A DNA stretch of 64,000 nt from Photobacterium gaetbulicola Gung47 (GCA_000940995.1 CP005974.1:1178001-1242000); one strand, 5' to 3'; numbered from the stretch's first letter, positions 1-9,294 are shown. Numbers and translations are program-made. The notes: generated by a model from the sequence alone, not told the origin.

Positions 1-439
1 GATCGATCAAATCGGTACCCAGTAACTCAAGGGTCGGATCGTAAAACTGGGTTAGGCGCTCGTCCAGGATCGCTTCCGGTGGCAGATTTTCCTCAAGATC
101 AATCGGGAACCATTGTTCATTTGGGTAATGAACAAACTCGCCGTTTGCGACGGCTGCTCCCAAGTAGTGGTTGGCATAAAAGTCATTGGTTGCCAAACGC
201 TCTAAGTGCTTACCCAGCGCCGATGCCAGTGCAGCTTGTTGGGTTGTTCCCTTGCCAATGGTGACGTTCATCGGTGCATCGATATCTTGAACCTGTACAG
301 ACCAGACATTCGGGATCGGGTTGTGCCACGAAGCATTGTCAATGCTGCTTAGATTAAAACCAAACGCTTTTAGTTGGGTTTGGAAGCGTTCGATGGTGTC
401 TTCCAGCGCGGCGTTTTTTCCGGGGATTTGTGTTTTCAT
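1..439 (-). CDS. ycaO: YcaO family protein, N-terminal part (cut by window edge)
   Basis: This is the first ~146 codons of a YcaO protein; the rest lies beyond the left edge. YcaO-domain proteins are ATP-dependent cyclodehydratase relatives, and the E. coli member is linked to beta-methylthiolation of ribosomal protein S12 with RimO. The start MKTQIPGKNAALEDTIERF, then WHNPIPNVWSVQVQD, GKGTTQQAALASALGKHLER and VHYPNEQWFPI, aligns from memory almost without gaps with the start of E. coli YcaO. ATG is at 439. Nothing odd is visible in the part present. Confidence 0.88.
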   Translation of the reverse strand, partial: MKTQIPGKNAALEDTIERFQTQLKAFGFNLSSIDNASWHNPIPNVWSVQVQDIDAPMNVTIGKGTTQQAALASALGKHLERLATNDFYANHYLGAAVANGEFVHYPNEQWFPIDLEENLPPEAILDERLTQFYDPTLELLGTDLID

Positions 440-742
440 GATCGATCTCGTCACATGACAGGAGTGTGAATGGCGCGAAGTATAACTAATAATACAGCGG
501 ATGCCTAAATGTGGGCGAAATCAAGAACCAGAAACATTTTGTCGATATTTTGACCGCAATCCCACCTTGCGCGGACGAGCAGTGAAAGTAGTCACAGTTA
601 TTCCTTACTGCTTGTAGCAGAATGAATTGGTCAGATGAGATCCAACTACCTAAAAATTCTGGCATAAAATAGAGATTCACTACTTTTGTCGGTGGACGTT
701 CGTCTGTGCAGATAAAAGTAGATGAAGTCAAAGAGGGATACG
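440..742. other. Intergenic region between ycaO and the M20 peptidase gene
   Basis: This 300-base divergent gap must hold the promoters of ycaO (leftward) and of the dipeptidase-yfcC pair (rightward). I see no convincing RNA gene, terminator or operator. The small open frames here carry no family motif. Confidence 0.5.
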
Positions 743-2098
743 ATGAAAGCAACAATAGCATCAAATATCGACGTGCTGCGTGATGACTATATTGCCGCAG
801 TGAAGCGTTTGGTGGCGATTCCCAGTGTCTACCAGGAAGATGATAGCGGTAAGCCGTTTGGTAAGCCGATAGATGACTGCCTGGACGAAACACTGCGGCT
901 ATGCCACGACTTGGGGTTTGCTATCTATAAGGACCACAAAGGGTATTACGGCTATGCCGAAATTGGTGATGGCGAACAAATGATAGGCGTGTTGGGCCAT
1001 TTGGATGTGGTGCCAACCGGAGAGTTGTCGGCTTGGCACTCGGAGCCATTTAGCCCGGAGATCCGAGATGGCCGACTTTACGGGCGGGGAACCCAAGACG
1101 ACAAAGGGCCAACCTTAGCCGCGATTTTTGCGGTCAAAGCCTTGCTCGATAGCGGTGTGGTACTCAATAAGCGCATCCGCTTTATCTTCGGTACTGATGA
1201 AGAAACCCTGTGGCGCTGTATTGATCGTTACTTAGAAATAGAAGAAGTACCAAGCTGTGGGTTTACCCCAGATTCTGCCTTCCCGTTAATCCATGCAGAA
1301 AAAATGCTGATCCAGTCCTGGCTGCACGGCCCGGGCGATAACGTGCTGTCGCTGGCGTGCGGCGGCGCCCTCAATGCCGTACCCGAGTTGGCTAAATATG
1401 AAGGGCCGCTCTGGGAAGAGCTCGCCTCGCAGCTCGATAAGCTGGGTTATGACTTTACCGCCGAAGATGCCGAAGTCACGGTGTTTGGCAAGGCAGCCCA
1501 CTCAGCAGCCAGCGATATCAAAGGTGTCAATGCAATAGCGCGACTGTGCCTAGCACTGCGCCAGATTGGAGTGACCCATCCTGCCATTAAATTTGTGGCC
1601 GAGCAGGTCGGGGAGGATGCCAATGCCAAAGAGATTTTCGGCCCGGTGGCAGATGTCAGTGGCCGATTGACCTTCAATGTTGCCCAGCTAGAGATCAATG
1701 AGCAGGCAAGCAAGCTCGGGATTGATATCCGGGTACCGGTGACTTTCGAAAAAGCCGACTTTGATAATGATATTCAGGCCGTGGCTGAGCAGTATGGGCT
1801 GCGCTACGAGGAATTTGATGTGCTACCTTCCTTGTATATGCCTGCAGAAAGCCCGGTGATCCAAACCCTGATGAGTGCCTATCAAGAAATCAGCGGGGAT
1901 ATGGACAGCGAGCCGATGACATCCGGTGGGGCAACCTATGCCCGTGCAATCCCAAACTGCGTGGCTTATGGGGCAATTTTCCCCGGCCGCGACAAGGTTG
2001 AGCACATGCCGAATGAATATTTGATTATTGATGACATGCTCAAAGCAATGAATGTGTATGCCAACGCGATTTATCAGCTGCAGGGAGTAGAGCTATGA
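743..2098 (+). CDS. M20 family metallodipeptidase (PepV/Sapep-like)
   Basis: Predicted cytoplasmic zinc- or manganese-dependent dipeptidase of the M20 family, 451 aa. The metal and catalytic motifs are in the expected order: GHLDVVPTG (His and Asp near residues 86-88), GRGTQDDKG with the bridging Asp (~119), GTDEE with the general-base Glu, HSAAS in the lid domain and a late VEHMPNEY with the last metal His. An earlier ATG at 722 is in frame, but the ATG at 743 has a GAGGG ribosome site just upstream and is preferred. The stop overlaps the next start (ATGA, 2095-2098), so translation is probably coupled to the carrier gene. This suggests uptake followed by hydrolysis of a peptide-like substrate. 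The exact substrate is not shown by the sequence. Confidence 0.85.
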   Translation: MKATIASNIDVLRDDYIAAVKRLVAIPSVYQEDDSGKPFGKPIDDCLDETLRLCHDLGFAIYKDHKGYYGYAEIGDGEQMIGVLGHLDVVPTGELSAWHSEPFSPEIRDGRLYGRGTQDDKGPTLAAIFAVKALLDSGVVLNKRIRFIFGTDEETLWRCIDRYLEIEEVPSCGFTPDSAFPLIHAEKMLIQSWLHGPGDNVLSLACGGALNAVPELAKYEGPLWEELASQLDKLGYDFTAEDAEVTVFGKAAHSAASDIKGVNAIARLCLALRQIGVTHPAIKFVAEQVGEDANAKEIFGPVADVSGRLTFNVAQLEINEQASKLGIDIRVPVTFEKADFDNDIQAVAEQYGLRYEEFDVLPSLYMPAESPVIQTLMSAYQEISGDMDSEPMTSGGATYARAIPNCVAYGAIFPGRDKVEHMPNEYLIIDDMLKAMNVYANAIYQLQGVEL

Positions 2099-3576
2099 CC
2101 ACGACTACAGAGGCTGGCAAAATGAAACGATCTTTCAAAATGCCGACTGTTTACACCATTCTTTTTTCCATTATTGCCCTTGTGGCCTTGCTGACCTGGA
2201 TCATGCCTGCAGGTAAATATGACTACCTGGTCAATGGCACGGATGTGGTGATCCCGGCGGCGGAAGTGCTGGATTACGACGGCGGTGAGCGGCTGCTGCC
2301 TATTCCCGGCACCTACCAGGAGCTGGAGTCCTCGCCGCAGGGGGTAATTGATATCCTGATGGCACCGATCAAGGGCTTCCACAAGGCTGTCGATGTGGCG
2401 CTGTTCGTCTTGGTGATCGGTGGTTTCCTTGCCGTGACCATGCGCACCGGCGCGATGGACTCGGGCGTGGCGGCGATTGTACGCAAGTTTCGCGGCCGCG
2501 AGCAGATGATGATCCCGGTGTTGATCACCTTGTTCGCCCTGGGTGGCTCCACTTACGGGATGGCCGAAGAAACCGTGGCATTCTGGGCGGTGATCCTGCC
2601 GGTGATGGCGGTGGCGGGGTATGATCGCATGGTGGCTGCAGGGATCATCCTGTTGGGCTCCGGTGTCGGGGTACTGGCCTCGACCGTCAACCCATTTGCA
2701 ACCGGTATCGCGTCCGGCTTTGCTGGCCTGCCAATCGGTGATGGTATTGTGCTCCGTGTTATCCAGCTGGCTATCTTGATTGTACTGGCTTCTTGGTACG
2801 TGATGCGCTACGCCTCGAAGGTCAAAGCGGATAAAGCCAATTCGGTATTGGCGGATATCGAGTTCGACGATGAGTTTTCCCACGTCAATGAGGATACCGG
2901 CGAGTTCACCACCAAGCAGAAATGGACCATGGGGATCTTCTTCGGTGCCTTCCTGGTGATGATCTACGGTGTTATTCCATGGGAAGACATGGGGATCACC
3001 GCGATTCCAACCCTGTGGTGGTGGTTTGATGAGCTGTCGACCCTGTTCTTGGCCGCAGCCATCTTGATTGCGGTGATCAACCGCATGCACGAAGGCGAAT
3101 TCATCAAGACTTTCATTGAAGGGGCCAAAGATCTGATTGGTGTTGCATTGGTCGTCGCGGTTGCCCGTGGTATCTATGTCGTGATGGATAACGGTGTGAT
3201 CATCGATACTATCCTCAATTGGGCTGAGGGTGTGGTAACCGGCCTGTCTTCTGGTGTGTTTGTGGTCGTGACCTACTTCGTCCATATCGTGCTCAGCTTT
3301 TTCATCCCATCCACCTCGGGCTTGGCGACCGTGTCAATGCCACTGATGGCACCGCTGGCGGACTTCTCGGGGATCGGCCGTGATCTGATCATTACCGCTT
3401 ACCAGTCAGCAAGTGGTTGGATCAACATCTTCGCCCCAACCGCCGGTCACCTGGTTGCCGGTTTGGCATTGGCGAAAATCCCTTACGAGCGTTTCCTGAA
3501 ATGGGTGATGCCGTTTGTGATTATGGTATTGGTTGTGACCGTAGTGTTGCTGTTTGCCGGTGCCGCCATGGTGTAA
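2095..3576 (+). CDS. yfcC: YfcC family membrane carrier (DcuC/ArsB-like)
   Basis: A 493-aa polytopic inner-membrane protein of the YfcC (C4-dicarboxylate anaerobic carrier-like) family. After a short polar N-terminus come a first hydrophobic helix (VYTILFSIIALVALLTWIMP) and the PAGKYDY stretch typical of the family. A helical hairpin region GGSTYGMAEETVAFWAVILP follows, and near the C-terminus HIVLSFFIPSTSGLATVSMP, the conserved substrate-site type motif. Relatives are proposed to move dicarboxylates, amino acids or short peptides; the substrate here is unknown. It overlaps the M20 dipeptidase by 4 bases, so a peptide or amino-acid derivative is a reasonable guess. The terminator follows 26 bases after the stop. 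Confidence 0.85.
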   Translation: MTTTTEAGKMKRSFKMPTVYTILFSIIALVALLTWIMPAGKYDYLVNGTDVVIPAAEVLDYDGGERLLPIPGTYQELESSPQGVIDILMAPIKGFHKAVDVALFVLVIGGFLAVTMRTGAMDSGVAAIVRKFRGREQMMIPVLITLFALGGSTYGMAEETVAFWAVILPVMAVAGYDRMVAAGIILLGSGVGVLASTVNPFATGIASGFAGLPIGDGIVLRVIQLAILIVLASWYVMRYASKVKADKANSVLADIEFDDEFSHVNEDTGEFTTKQKWTMGIFFGAFLVMIYGVIPWEDMGITAIPTLWWWFDELSTLFLAAAILIAVINRMHEGEFIKTFIEGAKDLIGVALVVAVARGIYVVMDNGVIIDTILNWAEGVVTGLSSGVFVVVTYFVHIVLSFFIPSTSGLATVSMPLMAPLADFSGIGRDLIITAYQSASGWINIFAPTAGHLVAGLALAKIPYERFLKWVMPFVIMVLVVTVVLLFAGAAMV

Positions 3577-3602
3577 TGAGCGTTAACTGTTCAACCTAAA
3601 GG

Positions 3603-3631
3603 AAAGCGAGCCTGTGGGCTCGCTTTTTTAT
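3603..3631 (+). terminator. Rho-independent terminator of the dipeptidase-yfcC operon
   Basis: Stem AAAGCGAGCC / GGCTCGCTTT with a TGTG loop, followed by a T-run. A group II intron begins 3-4 bases beyond the T-run, so this hairpin may also mark the intron's target. Confidence 0.9.
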
Positions 3632-3633
3632 TG

Positions 3634-5521
3634 GTGCGCCGAGCATGGCGTTGTTCTAGGAGGTGAAAGTCCTCTACGGGCTCAGTCGAGCGAGAACCGT
3701 TAGCCTATGCAAGGGTGTCCACCGTGAGGTGGGATCTGAAGGAAGCAAACGGCAAAACTTGGTTGTGACGAACAGAAATCTGATAGTAGGCCAGTACAAC
3801 TTGGGTAACCTAGCCATATATAGAATAGCCCAATGCCTCGACGGGAAGTGTGTACGGGTAAATCAGGCACAACCAAGTGAAAGAACAACGTCTTACCTCG
3901 GGAGATCTTATTAGCTGTCTCGGACGAGACTAGTGCAGCAGTGATGCTGCGTGACGGTTAATAAGAAGTCAGCAGAAGGCATAGTACCTTGGGGAAGTAC
4001 AACCCAAGGGAAGGCCGGAACTGAATATATCAAGAAGCAGTCACTAGACACTCAATCATGTGGAGTCATAGCAAGATGAACAATATCTCTACGTACCAAT
4101 GGGCAACACCGCAAGTGACGCTCATGGCTACGAAGAATGACAAGCATGTTTGGCGTAGACAGGAGGACGAGTCTTGGTGACCTCAACTCAGTTGATGGAG
4201 CAGATCTGTTCATCAACGAATCTGAACCAAGCCCTGAGAAGAGTAAAGAAGAACAAGGGATGTGCTGGGGTTGATAAACTCGACATAGCAGCCACTATCT
4301 CGGTGCTTCGGCAGTCTTCCAATGGGCAAGCGCTCCGCCAGAGCCTTCTGGACGGTAGCTATCAACCCCAACCCGTCTTGGGTGTAGAAATCCCTAAACC
4401 TAGTGGGGGAGTGAGGCAGCTAGGTATCCCAACGGTACTTGATAGGATTGTCCAACAGGCCATCACATCAGTCCTGACAGATATCTACGAACCTAAGTTC
4501 TCCAACAGCAGTTACGGGTTCAGGCCCAACCGTAGTGCCCACCATGCTCTGGCGGCAGCAAGCCACTACATCAGGGAGGGGCGGGGTTATGTAGTCGATG
4601 TTGACCTAGCGAAATACTTCGATACCGTGAACCACGATAGGCTGATGCACAGGCTATCGAAGATATCACAGATAAACGGGTACTGAAGCTGATCAGGTCA
4701 TACCTACAGGCAGGCATAATGCGAAACGGGTTAGTCGAGCAGAGGCAACGAGGGACACCACAGGGTGGCCCATTATCTCCGCTGCTATCAAATATCGTAT
4801 TAGATGAGTTGGATAAAGAGCTTGAACGAAGAGGGCATAAGTTCTGCCGATATGCAGACGACTGCCAAATCTACGTACACAGTGAGGAAGCCGCAAATCG
4901 AGTAAAAGCCTCGATAACGGAGTTCTTGGAGCAGAAACTGAAACTCACGGTCAACCGGGAGAAGAGTGCGGCAACAAGAGTGACAGAGCGGACTTACTTA
5001 GGCCATCGCTTCCAACGAGATGGAAGTATCCATATCTCGAAGACAGCACAAACTCACATGAAGAAGCGAGTGCGTCAAATAACGAAGCGGAATCGAGGAC
5101 GAGAGTTGAAGACAGTAATAGTCGAACTAACTCAATATCTAAGAGGTTGGCAACACTACTTCAAGCTCGCCATGCGGAAAAGCGCGATGCAGCGCTTGGA
5201 TGAATGGATAAGACGGCGCTTACGGTGCTACCGACTCAAGCAGCGAAAACGCAGACACAGCATAGCGACATGGTTACGCCAAGAAGGCGTAAACGAGCGC
5301 AATGCTTGGAAGCTAGCGATGTCAGAGAAAGGATGGTGGCATCTGGCTTTATCGCCGCAGCTCAATCAGGCCATGCCAACGAAACGGTTCAAGGAGATGG
5401 GCATGTACTCATTGAGAGATGGGTATGAGTCACTGAAAATATATTCGGAACCGCCGTATGCGACCCACGCTTGTACGGTGGTGTGAGAGGACGGAGGCCG
5501 TGAGGCCTCCTCCTACTCGAT
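3634..5521 (+). mobile_element. Group II intron (ribozyme plus reverse transcriptase/maturase ORF)
   Basis: The 5' end GTGCGCC at 3634 fits the group II GUGYG boundary. The next ~500 bases contain conserved-looking domain I text such as GGAGGTGAAAGTCCTCTAC and GTTAGCCTATGCAAGGGTGTCC. The 3' end carries a domain V hairpin (near 5448-5481, CCGCCGTATGCG paired with TTGTACGGTGG) and a domain VI hairpin (GGACGGAGGCC / GGCCTCCTCC) with a candidate branch-point A in CTACTCGAT. The element ends at about 5521. The flanking exons are the T-run of the yfcC terminator and TCTCCGATAAGCC. Insertion directly behind a terminator hairpin is the habit of class C introns, but I cannot assign the class without alignment. 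Exact ends are good to a few bases. Confidence 0.85.
4174..5486 (+). pseudogene. Group II intron reverse transcriptase/maturase, split by a one-base frameshift
   Basis: The intron-encoded protein reads in two frames. Residues 1-170 (TTG start at 4174 or GTG at 4177, behind AGGAGG) carry RT blocks 0-4: KKNKGCAGVDKLD, IPKPSGGVRQLGIPTVLDR, SYGFRPNRSAHHAL and VVDVDLAKYFDTVNHDRLM. The frame then stops at 4686. Adding one base at the AA of 4660-4661 (TCGAAG to TCGAAAG) restores SKDITDKRVLKLIRSYLQAG and joins the second part. That part has QRGTPQGGPLSPLLSNI, the catalytic YADD (RYADDCQIYV) and a maturase X domain (LTQYLRGWQHYF). I see no HNH endonuclease motif. The last ~12 codons run into domain V. 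As read, the protein is broken. This may be real decay or a homopolymer sequencing error. Confidence 0.85.
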
Positions 5522-5534
5522 TCTCCGATAAGCC

Positions 5535-7265
5535 TTATCGCGGCTTTGCAGGTTGCTCTTTTGGCCGCAAGGCGAGGACATGCAGCAACCGTTCGGGGGC
5601 CTGCGGCCAAATCAGCGGGCTGGCAACCGGGTTATCTTTGTTGAACCAGCCTTCGAACCGGCTGGTGTTGTACTGGTAGAACTCAACCGTGTTATAGAGC
5701 GGGACAGTGACCTGCTGGTTGGCGATGAGCTGGTTGAGCTCGCGGATGATTTGGTGGCGTTGCTGGTTGGTTTCGGCGATCGGAAACTGCGCCAGCAGCG
5801 CATCGACCCGGGCATTCTGGTAATAGTGCATGGCATAGCGGGGATAGTGCGGTGCCTGGTAGGTACTGTTGAACGCCATGTCAAAGTACTTGAAGGGGGT
5901 CGGCCCTTGCGGGTAGTTGGTAATCGCTAACTGGTAATCTGCATGGGCGAGCTGTTCGTTAAACTGCAGGAAATCCGCTTGAATTGGCGTTACCTTGATC
6001 CCGATACGTAGCATCATTTCACTGATCAGCTGGGCGGTGGTGTTGAAATCTGACCAGCCCTTGGGGGTGATGATAGTGAGCGCTAACGGGTTTCCGCCGG
6101 GCAGATCGCGCCAGCCATCACCATTGCTGTCGACAAGATCAATTTTGTCGAGCAGATCCCCTGCCAGCATCGGGTTGTAGGACATGTAAGGCAGGTATTT
6201 TTCCGTGATGACAGGATCGGCCCAAGAACGGAAGCGATCACTCATCCCCGACGCGTACCGTGAGGGTTTTCCCTGCCCGAAAGCGGCGATATCAATCAAC
6301 AACTGACGTTGCAGTGTCATTGAAATGGCACGGCGAAACTCCACCCTGTTGAACAGGGCTCGCACATCAGGATCGGCGGCCCTGAAGTTGAACATCAGGC
6401 TGACGTTGCTGGCGGGTGGTAGCCAGTATTTGAAGTCCGGCGAGTACGAGGCGTAGTGGCGTTCAATATCCGGAATGAAACTACCGGTCCAGTCGAACTC
6501 TCCTTGTGCAATACGCGAGATAAAATCGTCGTTGGTGGTCACCTTCGGGTAGCGCAAACAGTCGATCTGCCGTTTATCGGCCTGCCAGTATACCGGATTG
6601 GCGCATTGCAGGTAGCCATTCTCGTCGAGGTCTTTGATTTCGGTAAAAGGCCCGGTACCGACAGGGACTGGATTGGTAAACTGAGCGAAATTGTCCACCT
6701 TCTGCCATTGGTGCCTGGGTATGATGGGAAGCAGGACAAGGGTATAGGCGACCAAGGCGTTGGGCTTTTTCAGCCTGAAATAGACCTCATGGGCATTGCG
6801 CTTTTCGATAGACTCGACCCATAGTCCGATGCCATGTGAGTCAAGTTCTGGATATTTAAGTGCGAGGGAGAACGAGAAAAATACGTCATCGGCACTGAAT
6901 GGTTTTCCATCCGACCACTTCACACCTTCACGAAGCGAAAAGCTAATCCCCATCAGATCCTTGTCGAGCTGGTAATGGGTCGCCAGGCGGTATTCCGGCT
7001 TGTTATTTTGCAGTGTATTGAAGATGATCAGCGGTTCAAATATGAACTCATGGGTTGTAGGCATGCTCCCTTTTGAAAAAGGGTTAAAGTTGGCAGTCAC
7101 CGCATCTTTGTACTCCGGAACAACCGTCAGAATTGTTACAGATTGTGGCTGGGTGGCAACTGCATAGCTAAACGGATAAATCGTGCTAAAAACAAGCAGT
7201 AACAGGCTGGTCATGCGTTGGGTTAAGAACGTTGAATTTACTGTAATTATTGATTTAACAGGCAT
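5535..7265 (-). CDS. Family 5 periplasmic solute-binding protein, chitin-oligosaccharide-binding-like
   Basis: A 576-aa ABC-importer substrate-binding protein of the SBP_bac_5 type with an N-terminal signal segment (RMTSLLLLVFSTIYPFSYAVA). Several stretches match, from memory, the Vibrio (GlcNAc)n-binding protein CBP: NFNPFSKG, FIFEPLIIFN, GVKWSDGKPFSADDVFFSF, PVGTGPFTEI, DWTGSFIPDIERHYASY and ERLLHVLALRP at the C-terminus. Binding of chitin oligosaccharides or another short oligosaccharide is therefore plausible. No permease or ATPase genes adjoin it, so it stands alone as an orphan binding protein or sensor ligand. Its stop lies 14 bases beyond the intron end. ATG 7265 is used; an in-frame ATG at 7214 is an alternative start. 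Confidence 0.8.
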   Translation of the reverse strand: MPVKSIITVNSTFLTQRMTSLLLLVFSTIYPFSYAVATQPQSVTILTVVPEYKDAVTANFNPFSKGSMPTTHEFIFEPLIIFNTLQNNKPEYRLATHYQLDKDLMGISFSLREGVKWSDGKPFSADDVFFSFSLALKYPELDSHGIGLWVESIEKRNAHEVYFRLKKPNALVAYTLVLLPIIPRHQWQKVDNFAQFTNPVPVGTGPFTEIKDLDENGYLQCANPVYWQADKRQIDCLRYPKVTTNDDFISRIAQGEFDWTGSFIPDIERHYASYSPDFKYWLPPASNVSLMFNFRAADPDVRALFNRVEFRRAISMTLQRQLLIDIAAFGQGKPSRYASGMSDRFRSWADPVITEKYLPYMSYNPMLAGDLLDKIDLVDSNGDGWRDLPGGNPLALTIITPKGWSDFNTTAQLISEMMLRIGIKVTPIQADFLQFNEQLAHADYQLAITNYPQGPTPFKYFDMAFNSTYQAPHYPRYAMHYYQNARVDALLAQFPIAETNQQRHQIIRELNQLIANQQVTVPLYNTVEFYQYNTSRFEGWFNKDNPVASPLIWPQAPERLLHVLALRPKEQPAKPR

Positions 7266-7551
7266 ATTTTATCCGGCTGTGTATTTTGCTACTTAAATTA
7301 CCCCAAGCAGTGAAATAGTTCAATGTCGTTGAAATTGTGGCTTTTTGCGGTTTTATTCTGAAAACTTGACTGGTTATTCCCGCTTTGTGCTGGTTAATGA
7401 AATGTTGCCAAATTTTATTTCTAGTGATACCGTCGATAAAAGTGTTCGGAAAACAGGCGATATTTAGCGCTTTCGGGCACGTTGAATCCCACCATTGAGT
7501 TATACGGTGAAGGGATATTGGTAATTCACGGAGTAACAGGAGTTGGCGCAC

Positions 7552-8322
7552 ATGGTTGGTGAAGTGGCGCTTGATGTAAGGGATTTGCATAAGTCTTTTG
7601 GCCAGAACGAAGTTCTAAAAGGCATATCGTTAACGGCCCACCGTGGTGATGTAATTTCAATTATCGGCTCATCCGGTTCAGGTAAGAGTACTTTCCTGCG
7701 TTGTATCAATCTATTGGAAACACCGACTCAAGGTGAGATCTGGGTTAACGGTGAATTGATTAAAATGAAAAATAATCGACAGGGAGAATTTCTGCCTGTC
7801 GATGAAAAACAAGTACAGCGTATTCGCTCTCGCTTGGCAATGGTATTTCAGGGGTTCAACTTATGGTCGCACATGACGGTATTGGGCAATGTGATTGAAG
7901 CTCCGGTGCATGTCCTCGGTGTTCCTAAGGCCGAGGCCATTGAACGCGGCGAAGCATTGCTGAAAAAGGTTGGCCTTTATGAGCGCCGTAACTATTACCC
8001 GGGGCATTTGTCGGGGGGACAGCAGCAGCGTGCCGCTATTGCCCGTGCATTAGCGGTGGACCCTGAAGTGATGCTATTCGATGAACCAACCTCGGCCCTT
8101 GACCCGGAGCTGGTTGGTGAAGTGTTGGGGGTCATGCAGGATTTGGCACAGGAAGGCAGGACCATGCTGGTGGTGACCCATGAAATGGCCTTTGCCCGTG
8201 ACGTATCCAACCAGGTGATGTTCTTGCACCAGGGGAAAGTGGAAGAGCAGGGCGATCCGGCCAAGCTGTTCTCTAACCCAGAGTCAGAGCGTCTCCAGCA
8301 ATTTATTTCATCAATATATTAA
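7552..8322 (+). CDS. Basic amino acid ABC importer, ATP-binding subunit (HisP/AotP-like)
   Basis: A 256-aa ABC ATPase of the polar amino acid uptake family. Walker A is GSSGSGKST, the Q-loop is VFQGFNLWSH, the signature is LSGGQQQR, Walker B is VMLFDEP, and the switch His is in VTHEMAFA. The HisP-like insertion with basic residues (ELIKMKNNRQGEFLPVDEKQ) points to the histidine/lysine/arginine/ornithine or octopine group. ATG 7552 has AGGAG nine bases upstream; the TTG at 7543 abuts that site and is rejected. It is the first gene of a four-gene operon in the order ATPase, binding protein, permease, permease. Confidence 0.92.
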   Translation: MVGEVALDVRDLHKSFGQNEVLKGISLTAHRGDVISIIGSSGSGKSTFLRCINLLETPTQGEIWVNGELIKMKNNRQGEFLPVDEKQVQRIRSRLAMVFQGFNLWSHMTVLGNVIEAPVHVLGVPKAEAIERGEALLKKVGLYERRNYYPGHLSGGQQQRAAIARALAVDPEVMLFDEPTSALDPELVGEVLGVMQDLAQEGRTMLVVTHEMAFARDVSNQVMFLHQGKVEEQGDPAKLFSNPESERLQQFISSIY

Positions 8323-8439
8323 CGATTTCATTAGCAAAACGGTGATCCATGACGACCTGTTTGGGGATGGGGAGTCAGTGAGGGAAGGATCGCCAATGGC
8401 ATGCAAACAACAGACTAAAAAGTACAGCAGGAGTAAACA

Positions 8440-9216
8440 ATGAAAAAATGGATTTTGGCGGCAGCCGTTGTAACAGCTTTGGGTACCACAGCCGTACAGG
8501 CTAAAGAGTGGAAGACCGTGCGTTTTGGTATTGAAGGAGCTTACCCTCCATTTAGCTGGACTGAGCCAAATGGTGAGCTTCGCGGTTTCGATGTCGATAT
8601 GGCCAATGCACTGTGTAAAGAGCTGGAAGCCAAATGCCAAATCGTTGCGCAGGACTGGGACGGGATCATTCCATCACTGCTGGCGCGTAAATACGATGCC
8701 ATCATTGCCGCAATGTCTATCACAGAAGAGCGTAAGAAGCGTGTCGATTTTACTGGCAAATATGCCCTTATTCCTAACAAGTTTGTTGCCAAGAAAGGCA
8801 CGGAGCTCGACTTCACCAAAGAAGGCCTGAAAGGGGTTAAAGTGGGGGTTCAGCGTGCGACTACTCATGATAAGTACCTGACCGATAATTTTGACGGTTC
8901 GGTTGAAATTGTTCGTTATGGCTCATTCGATGATGCTTACCTCGATCTGAAAGCCGGCCGTATTGCCACTGTCCTAGGCGATGCTTCCGCATTGGAAGAG
9001 GGTCTGTTGAACAAACCTGGCGGTGACAGCTATGAGTTTATCGGCCCATCGCTGACTGATCCTAAGTGGTTCGGTGACGGGTTCGGTATCGCGGTGCGCA
9101 AGCAAGACAAAGATTTGACCAAGCAGCTTGATGAAGCGATCAAGTCACTCCGTGAGAAAGGTATCTACCAGCAAATCGCTTCTAAGTACTTTGCTTACGA
9201 TGTTTACGGTGAGTGA
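8440..9216 (+). CDS. Basic amino acid ABC importer, periplasmic binding protein (HisJ/ArgT/AotJ-like)
   Basis: A 258-aa family 3 solute-binding protein. The signal peptide ends at VQAKEW (cleavage after the first ~21 residues). Family features include RFGIEGAYPPFSW, GFDVDMANALCKELEAKC with the Cys pair of HisJ-type proteins, DWDGIIPSLLARKYDAIIAA and MSITEERKKRVDFT. It delivers arginine, ornithine, lysine or histidine to the two permeases; which one cannot be decided from sequence alone. GGAG lies 8 bases before ATG 8440. A strong hairpin follows the stop, probably raising its mRNA level over the permease genes. Confidence 0.9.
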   Translation: MKKWILAAAVVTALGTTAVQAKEWKTVRFGIEGAYPPFSWTEPNGELRGFDVDMANALCKELEAKCQIVAQDWDGIIPSLLARKYDAIIAAMSITEERKKRVDFTGKYALIPNKFVAKKGTELDFTKEGLKGVKVGVQRATTHDKYLTDNFDGSVEIVRYGSFDDAYLDLKAGRIATVLGDASALEEGLLNKPGGDSYEFIGPSLTDPKWFGDGFGIAVRKQDKDLTKQLDEAIKSLREKGIYQQIASKYFAYDVYGE

Positions 9217-9234
9217 TCAGTAGTAACTTTGCTG

Positions 9235-9264
9235 TGATCCCAAAGGAGTTCACCTTTGGGATCA
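9235..9264 (+). terminator. Intra-operon stem-loop between binding protein and permease genes
   Basis: Perfect 12-bp stem TGATCCCAAAGG / CCTTTGGGATCA with a 6-base loop and no T-run. It is placed like the hairpin between hisJ and hisQ in enterics, where it protects the upstream mRNA and reduces readthrough. That role is inferred here. Confidence 0.65.
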
Positions 9265-9294
9265 TTCTCCTAAGCAGTAACAAGGAGCTTCCTT

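Noticed and set aside
2074..3285. A 403-codon open frame on the minus strand opposite yfcC
   Set aside because: It is rich in His, Gln and Asp, has no recognisable domain and lies exactly antisense to a clear transporter gene. It is a shadow of that gene's codon use.
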